Source: Rhodospirillales bacterium 69-11 (GTDB lineage: Bacteria > Pseudomonadota > Alphaproteobacteria > Acetobacterales > Acetobacteraceae). Taken from it: DNA of 47,195 nucleotides. This document shows positions 43,245 to 47,195 of the stretch, one piece after another. The notes below the pieces were generated by a model, which did no database searches, was not told the origin of the DNA, and saw only the letters and a program-made list of their open reading frames with translations. The position numbers were made by a program, and so were the translations under genes. The DNA is taken from assembly GCA_001898425.1 (NCBI GenBank), contig MKTV01000052.1:41207-88401 (forward strand). Direction: 5' to 3'. Within the stretch, counting starts at the first letter, position 1; every line of letters starts with the position of its first letter.

Positions 43245-45149
43245 TTATCCTTCGACGACGTGGATGAAGGTCTCGGCGGGCGTGAACGTGCCGAGATCGA
43301 GGATGTTGCGGTTCCCGCCTTCCGGTGTCGTTTCCATCAGGGTGAATCCGAGCTTCGCGTAGTGCTCCTTCACCATGCCGTTCTTCTTGGTGGGGATGTA
43401 TTCCCCCACGAGTCGCCGCGCGCCCAGCCGCTGCGCGTTGGCGGCGATCAGGTTCAGCGTGGTCGGTTCCACCTGGCGGCCGAGCACGCGACAGCTCATG
43501 AGCCAGGTGTCGATGGTGAGGTCCTTGTCGGGCTGCAGCCGCCCGATGACGATCGCGATCACGCCGTTGTCGCCGAACCGGTCCGTGAGCCGCAACTGCA
43601 GGCCGAACGCGTCGGGGTCGGCCATGACGGAAAGCACGTCCTCCTCGGTGTAGCGCTTCGTCGTCAGGTTGAACTGGTTCGACTTGTTGATGAGCTGCAC
43701 GATGCGCTGCAGGCCGATGCGGTCGAACGGCCGCACGATCAGCTCCATCTCGAGCCCGCGCAGGTAGCCCTCGAGATCGGTCGTGGCGGATTTCAGCGCC
43801 TCGCGCGCACGGTTGCCCTGGTATTGGGCGGTGCGCTCGCGATCTTCCTCGGTGACGGCGAGGCCTTCGAAGTAGCCGGCATCGGCGAGCGCGAGCGGGT
43901 AGGAGGTCGGGTCGTCCGACACTTCGGGCACCGCGACCATCGGCAGTTCCTGGCGCACCAGGTTGCGTTCGAACGGATTGTCGTCGACGAACACCAGCGA
44001 GTCGATGCCGATGTTCAGCTCCTGCGCGATGGCGCGGATGTTGTCCGCCTTGTTCGACCAGTTGGCGACGAAGCTCGCGATATCGCCGCGCTTCAGCACC
44101 ATGTCCGGGTGCTTCTCGAACGGCTCGAGCGCGTTCGCCTCGTCGTTCTTCGAGCACACGGCGAGGATGATGCCGCGGCGCGCGAGTTCGCGTGCATAGT
44201 CCTGGAACGCGACATAGGCTTCGCCGAGTGCGCTGCCCTGGCCGAGCGCGATGCCTTCCAGGCCGTCGTCGCCGATGACGCCGCCCCAGACTGTGTTGTC
44301 GAGGTCGAGCACGAGGCACTTGAACGACCGGCCCTGCTTCGCGGCCATCCAGCGGCCCACCAGGTCGCCGTAGAGCGGTGCGGCGGGCGGCGCCACTTCC
44401 TGCTTGGAGCGGTGCCACAGGCCGGCATCGTGCCATCTGGCGATGCCGTCGCGGGTGGCGCGCTCGTCCACGGCCAGGATGTCGACGCCGTCTGCCTCGG
44501 CCGCGGCGCGCAGCGCCTCGTTCAGCCGTGCGACGAAGCGGACTCGCGAGCCGGGCAGGCGATGTTCGTTGCTGCCGAGAACCGGCAGGTGGATGGGCAA
44601 TGCGGCCTGCTGCAGGATCGGGGCCTTGAACGCGTCCCGCGCGCGCGTCCACGTCTCCCGCACATGCGCAACGATTTCAGTGAGCTGCGCGTCGGCCGCG
44701 GCCGCGTCCAGCGCGGCGGTGACGCCGGCGGTCAGGTGGTGCGCGTCGAAGGCCAGCAGCACGGCGGTCGGCTGGAAGGCGTACAGCGCGGAGTCTGGAT
44801 CGGACAGCTCCTGCAGGTACTGGCCGTAATCGTTCTCGTAGGCCTCGACCCAGATCCCGCGGCGCAGCCCGGCGACCCGGATCGCGGGCAGCAGGTGCGT
44901 GAGCGTGCTGGAGCCGAGGACCGCCAGGCGGACGGGCTTGGTCGCGAGTCCGGCGGGCGGGGTGGGGAACAGCCGGCGCGATGCTTCGTCGAGCGCGTTG
45001 GTCAGCACGAAGTTGATGCGGCCGTTCGCGAGGGCCACGGCTTCGTCCCATGCCTTGCCAGGGTCGACTGCCTTGCCAGGGTCGGCGCCGAGGGCCCGCA
45101 GCCTCGGCCGCCAATCCGCGATGGTGGGAAGCCAATGGAGCTCGGTCAC
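43245..45149 (-). CDS. FkbH-like HAD-IIIC phosphatase/transferase
   Basis: A 634-residue protein. Residues 75-250 look like an SGNH-type domain (VLGSSTLTHLLPAIR). The HAD-IIIC core starts at 279 with VLDLDNTVWGGVIGDDG (Asp282, Asp284), then AVCSKNDEANA and FVDDNPFER. The C-terminus (about 560-634) is GNAT-like (VEPTTLNLIAANAQRLGARRL). FkbH proteins load and dephosphorylate 1,3-bisphosphoglycerate to give glyceryl-ACP. The directly following ACP fits this exactly. No ketosynthase or glycosyltransferase is adjacent, so the final product is unknown. The start is GTG at 45149 with a weak ribosome site. Confidence 0.88.
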   Translation of the reverse strand: MTELHWLPTIADWRPRLRALGADPGKAVDPGKAWDEAVALANGRINFVLTNALDEASRRLFPTPPAGLATKPVRLAVLGSSTLTHLLPAIRVAGLRRGIWVEAYENDYGQYLQELSDPDSALYAFQPTAVLLAFDAHHLTAGVTAALDAAAADAQLTEIVAHVRETWTRARDAFKAPILQQAALPIHLPVLGSNEHRLPGSRVRFVARLNEALRAAAEADGVDILAVDERATRDGIARWHDAGLWHRSKQEVAPPAAPLYGDLVGRWMAAKQGRSFKCLVLDLDNTVWGGVIGDDGLEGIALGQGSALGEAYVAFQDYARELARRGIILAVCSKNDEANALEPFEKHPDMVLKRGDIASFVANWSNKADNIRAIAQELNIGIDSLVFVDDNPFERNLVRQELPMVAVPEVSDDPTSYPLALADAGYFEGLAVTEEDRERTAQYQGNRAREALKSATTDLEGYLRGLEMELIVRPFDRIGLQRIVQLINKSNQFNLTTKRYTEEDVLSVMADPDAFGLQLRLTDRFGDNGVIAIVIGRLQPDKDLTIDTWLMSCRVLGRQVEPTTLNLIAANAQRLGARRLVGEYIPTKKNGMVKEHYAKLGFTLMETTPEGGNRNILDLGTFTPAETFIHVVEG

Positions 45150-45201
45150 GGGGGCGATCCCATCCGGTGGTCGGCGCAGGGCCGCCGTTCGGTCCCCTGC
45201 G

Positions 45202-46320
45202 TCAGGCGGTCTCTAACAGTTGATCGGCATGCTCTTCAACAGCGGCGGGTTGCCTGACTTCGTCGCGCGCGGCGGCGGCCAGCACCGCCAGCCAGCAGGC
45301 GATCCGGTCCGCGCCTCGCGCCTCGTCGAAGGCGTGAAGGGTAGGGACGCGGCCGACCAGCAGGCCGTCGGGCTGGCGGGTGACCGAACCGGCCGGGTGC
45401 GCGGCGTCGGGTGCGCACAGCACGACCAGCCGGCGCCCGCGCAGCGCCCGTCGCAACCTGTCCAGGACCGGCGCAGGGGCGAGCGCCGTCATGCGGTAGA
45501 CGAAGCAGCGCCGCCCGGATCGCAGTTCCGTCGCGAGCGCCGCGGCGCCAGCCCGCAGCCACGCCCTGCCGGCCGCGAGTGCCACCGGACCGTCGAGCGT
45601 CGCCGGCGCGAGGGCGGTGCGGGCGATGAACCAGCCGCGACGATCGGCGAGCGCCCAGGACGCGGCCTCGCCCTCGACGGCCGGCGGCAGCGTGCGCAGG
45701 TCGGTCGTCTCCGGTGCGTCGACGCCGGCGAACCCGGCATCCAGCATGGCGGTCAGGTGGTCCGGAGAGAGGTCGGCGCCGTCCAGAAGGCCGCGGTCGC
45801 CCACACCGTAGGCACGCCGCAGGCGGGCGAGTTCCCCGCCGCCCTCCGCCGCGCCCAGGCTGACGAACCCGGCGAGCAGCCGGCGCGCGCCGGTCCAGTC
45901 GGTCGGGGCCGGCGGCCGACCCGGCGCGGGTGGGGACGGCGCTGCGGTCCGCGACGGGTCCGAACGGAGGTCCGCGGACGCCGGCAGGTGCCCCGGTGCG
46001 AACCGGCGCTCCGCCTCGTCCGGCAGGGCCGCCGCCGCGGTCTCGTCGCCCAGTGCCGCCTGCGCCGCGATGATCGTCCGCTCCGTCGGGAAGCGGATGC
46101 GGCCGGCTGCGAGCACGATCTTCGCCTCGGCGGGGGAACCGATCTCGGCGAGCAGGGCGGCCGAATCGACGAACGGCTCCGGCCGGTCGGGGAAATCCTG
46201 GCGCAGCGTTGCGTAGCAGCCGATCGCGTCGGCGACCCGTCCCTCGGTGCGGGCTGCGGCGGCGGCATCGCGCAGCGCTGCGAACGCGTGGCCCGTCGTC
46301 TCCGCGCCCGCGGCCGTCAT
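45202..46320 (-). CDS. TPR-like protein of unknown function in the FkbH-ACP operon
   Basis: A 372-residue, Ala/Arg-rich protein. The N-terminus (10-110) looks like two or three tetratricopeptide helical pairs (GRVADAIGCYATLRQDFPDRP is the clearest). A Pro-rich linker (about 122-142) leads to an unrecognised C-domain ending with GRRLVVLCAPDAAHP and VPTLHAFDEARGADRIACW. No catalytic motif is clear. It lies 52 bp before the FkbH-like gene on the same strand, so it may act as a scaffold or acceptor protein for the same pathway. Its upstream region is a set of short tandem repeats that touches the start codon. Confidence 0.6.
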   Translation of the reverse strand: MTAAGAETTGHAFAALRDAAAAARTEGRVADAIGCYATLRQDFPDRPEPFVDSAALLAEIGSPAEAKIVLAAGRIRFPTERTIIAAQAALGDETAAAALPDEAERRFAPGHLPASADLRSDPSRTAAPSPPAPGRPPAPTDWTGARRLLAGFVSLGAAEGGGELARLRRAYGVGDRGLLDGADLSPDHLTAMLDAGFAGVDAPETTDLRTLPPAVEGEAASWALADRRGWFIARTALAPATLDGPVALAAGRAWLRAGAAALATELRSGRRCFVYRMTALAPAPVLDRLRRALRGRRLVVLCAPDAAHPAGSVTRQPDGLLVGRVPTLHAFDEARGADRIACWLAVLAAAARDEVRQPAAVEEHADQLLETA

Positions 46321-46430
46321 GGTGCGCCGGCGATCATGGTGCGCCGGCCATCGTGGTACGCCGGGTGGAGGGGGCGGCGATGGCGATCACGCGGCGGCCG
46401 ATGCGTGCGGCGATGGCGATCATGCGGCGG
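46319..46430. repeat. Two short tandem repeat arrays upstream of the TPR gene
   Basis: A 17-bp unit (ATGGTGCGCCGGCGATC) occurs at 46319-46335, 46336-46352 (one change) and, diverged, 46353-46369. A 24-bp unit starting GCGGCGATGGCGATCA occurs at 46374-46397 and 46407-46430 with one mismatch. The first array overlaps the start codon of the gene at 45202-46320, so copy-number changes could alter its leader. Confidence 0.75.
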
Positions 46431-46562
46431 TCGTCATAGCGCGGCGGGCTTCTGCGGGGTAGCATTGCGCCGACACTACACCGCCGCGCGGGACGGGCGC
46501 CACGCCGACCGGGGGGCAGCGCCGCGGGATCCGGCCCCGATCAATACCTAGGGGTAACGGAG

Positions 46563-46574
46563 GGGGATATCCCC
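46563..46574. promoter_or_regulatory. 12-bp perfect palindrome upstream of minC
   Basis: GGGGATATCCCC is fully palindromic and lies 65 bp before the minC start, in a short A/T-richer patch. It could be a regulator site. A TTGACC box at 46605-46610 with TACGTC 17 bases later is a possible promoter that would start transcription almost at the GTG. Confidence 0.35.
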
Positions 46575-46639
46575 AGCATTTTGTAGGTGGGGTCTTGAAT
46601 CCCGTTGACCGATCCCGAACCCCAGGGTACGTCCGAGAT

Positions 46640-47195
46640 GTGACAACCGTCGAGTCCCATCCCTTCATTCGACTGCGTGGCCGCTCCTTCATGGCGCTGG
46701 TCCTCGCCCCGGAATTGCCGCTTGGCGACTGGCTGGCGGCGCTGGACGCGCAGATCGATCGCTCTCCCAGCTTCTTCGAAGGCAGGCCGGTCGTCGTCGA
46801 CCTCGCCGGCCTCCCGCGGGAGCTTCCCGATGCCGCCGGCCTGCTGCAGGAGCTGGAGCGCCGCGGCATCCACATCATCGGCACCGAAGGCGCCCACCCG
46901 TCCTGGGAAGGCATCGAGGCCTGGGGTCGTCCGCTGCCGAACGCCGGCAAGCCGGGCCGCCCGATCGAGGTGCCGGACGAGCCGCGCGGTGCCGCCGCTG
47001 CCGCCGTCGACCAGACCGGCGAGCCCAACTCGCTGGTGATCGCGGAGCCGGTCCGTTCCGGCCAGTCGATCGTGTTCGAGCGCGGCGACGTGACCGTCCT
47101 GGGCTCCGTCGCCTCGGGCGCCGAGGTGATGGCCGGCGGCTCCATCCACATCTACGGCACGCTGCGCGGCCGCGCGATCGCCGGGATCGCCGGCA
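46640..47195 (+). CDS. minC: Septum site-determining protein MinC (3' end cut by window)
   Basis: The frame is open from GTG at 46640 to the window edge (185 codons). The N-domain starts HPFIRLRGRSFMALVLAPE and has FFEGRPVVVDLAGLP; a Pro/Ala linker (about 110-130) follows. The C-domain begins PVRSGQSIVFERGDVTVLGSVASGAEVMAGGSIHIYGTLRGRAIAG, the right-handed beta-helix that binds FtsZ and MinD. MinC blocks FtsZ ring formation away from mid-cell. minD and minE are expected just beyond the window. The GTG is chosen because the neighbouring ATG at 46638 is followed at once by TGA. Confidence 0.93.
   Translation, partial: MTTVESHPFIRLRGRSFMALVLAPELPLGDWLAALDAQIDRSPSFFEGRPVVVDLAGLPRELPDAAGLLQELERRGIHIIGTEGAHPSWEGIEAWGRPLPNAGKPGRPIEVPDEPRGAAAAAVDQTGEPNSLVIAEPVRSGQSIVFERGDVTVLGSVASGAEVMAGGSIHIYGTLRGRAIAGIAG

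Noticed and set aside
46605-46640. Leaderless minC transcript from TTGACC/TACGTC
   Set aside because: The spacing is good but the -10 box is poor and no transcript data exist, so it is mentioned only in the minC upstream entry.
1-47195. CRISPR arrays and rRNA/tRNA genes
   Set aside because: No regularly spaced direct repeats with unique spacers and no conserved rRNA or tRNA sequence were recognised.

Overview
This is a very GC-rich chromosomal window with a low-GC insert. The gene set is alphaproteobacterial: Hint-domain repeat proteins, the CaiB/BaiF and amidase families, PhnCDEE, MinC, Tat-exported enzymes and DUF6328. Rhodospirillales/Acetobacteraceae is my best guess, but no marker gene here proves it. 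No rRNA, tRNA, CRISPR array, integrase or transposase was recognised.

Layout. 1-10.1 kb: a partial flavin-dependent luciferase-like oxidoreductase, two MFS transporters, a PuuD-like class I amidotransferase, a tandem DUF6328 membrane protein, a cytosine-deaminase-like amidohydrolase with altered catalytic positions, an orphan histidine kinase and an alpha/beta hydrolase. 10.2-18.8 kb: two paralogous beta-repeat/Hint proteins bracket a Tat-exported hydrolase plus DipZ-like thioredoxin pair and a divergent winged-helix/TPR regulator. The second Hint gene is broken by one in-frame TGA. 18.9-20.4 kb: an AtzE-like amidase overlaps a tiny AtzG-like (DUF4089) partner. A 782-bp gene-free stretch follows, holding a 301-bp unit with 36-bp inverted ends. 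21.2-24.4 kb: a CoA transferase, a CHAP lipoprotein and a patatin phospholipase.

24.4-29.9 kb is the compositional outlier. A two-gene operon encodes a Ser/Thr kinase fused to a Upf1/Dna2-type SF1 helicase, and then a winged-helix plus single-HKD phospholipase-D protein. The stop and start codons overlap (ATGA). This architecture matches the type I Mokosh anti-phage system (mkoA, mkoB) as I remember its description. It sits between two convergent host genes, which suggests a cleanly inserted defence cassette.

29.9-47.2 kb returns to host composition: a DUF3833 lipoprotein, a LysE exporter preceded by CRP-like dyads, a dehydrogenase/enolase-superfamily catabolic operon, a GT-C-like membrane protein, a second amidase, a ketopantoate-reductase-like enzyme, a small four-Cys secreted protein, a phnC-phnD-phnE-phnE phosphonate-type ABC transporter without lyase genes, a TPR-FkbH-ACP operon that could make a glyceryl-ACP-type unit, and the 5' part of minC. 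Dispersed GGCCATCCACG-type palindromes occur in several intergenic gaps and appear to be a host REP-like family.
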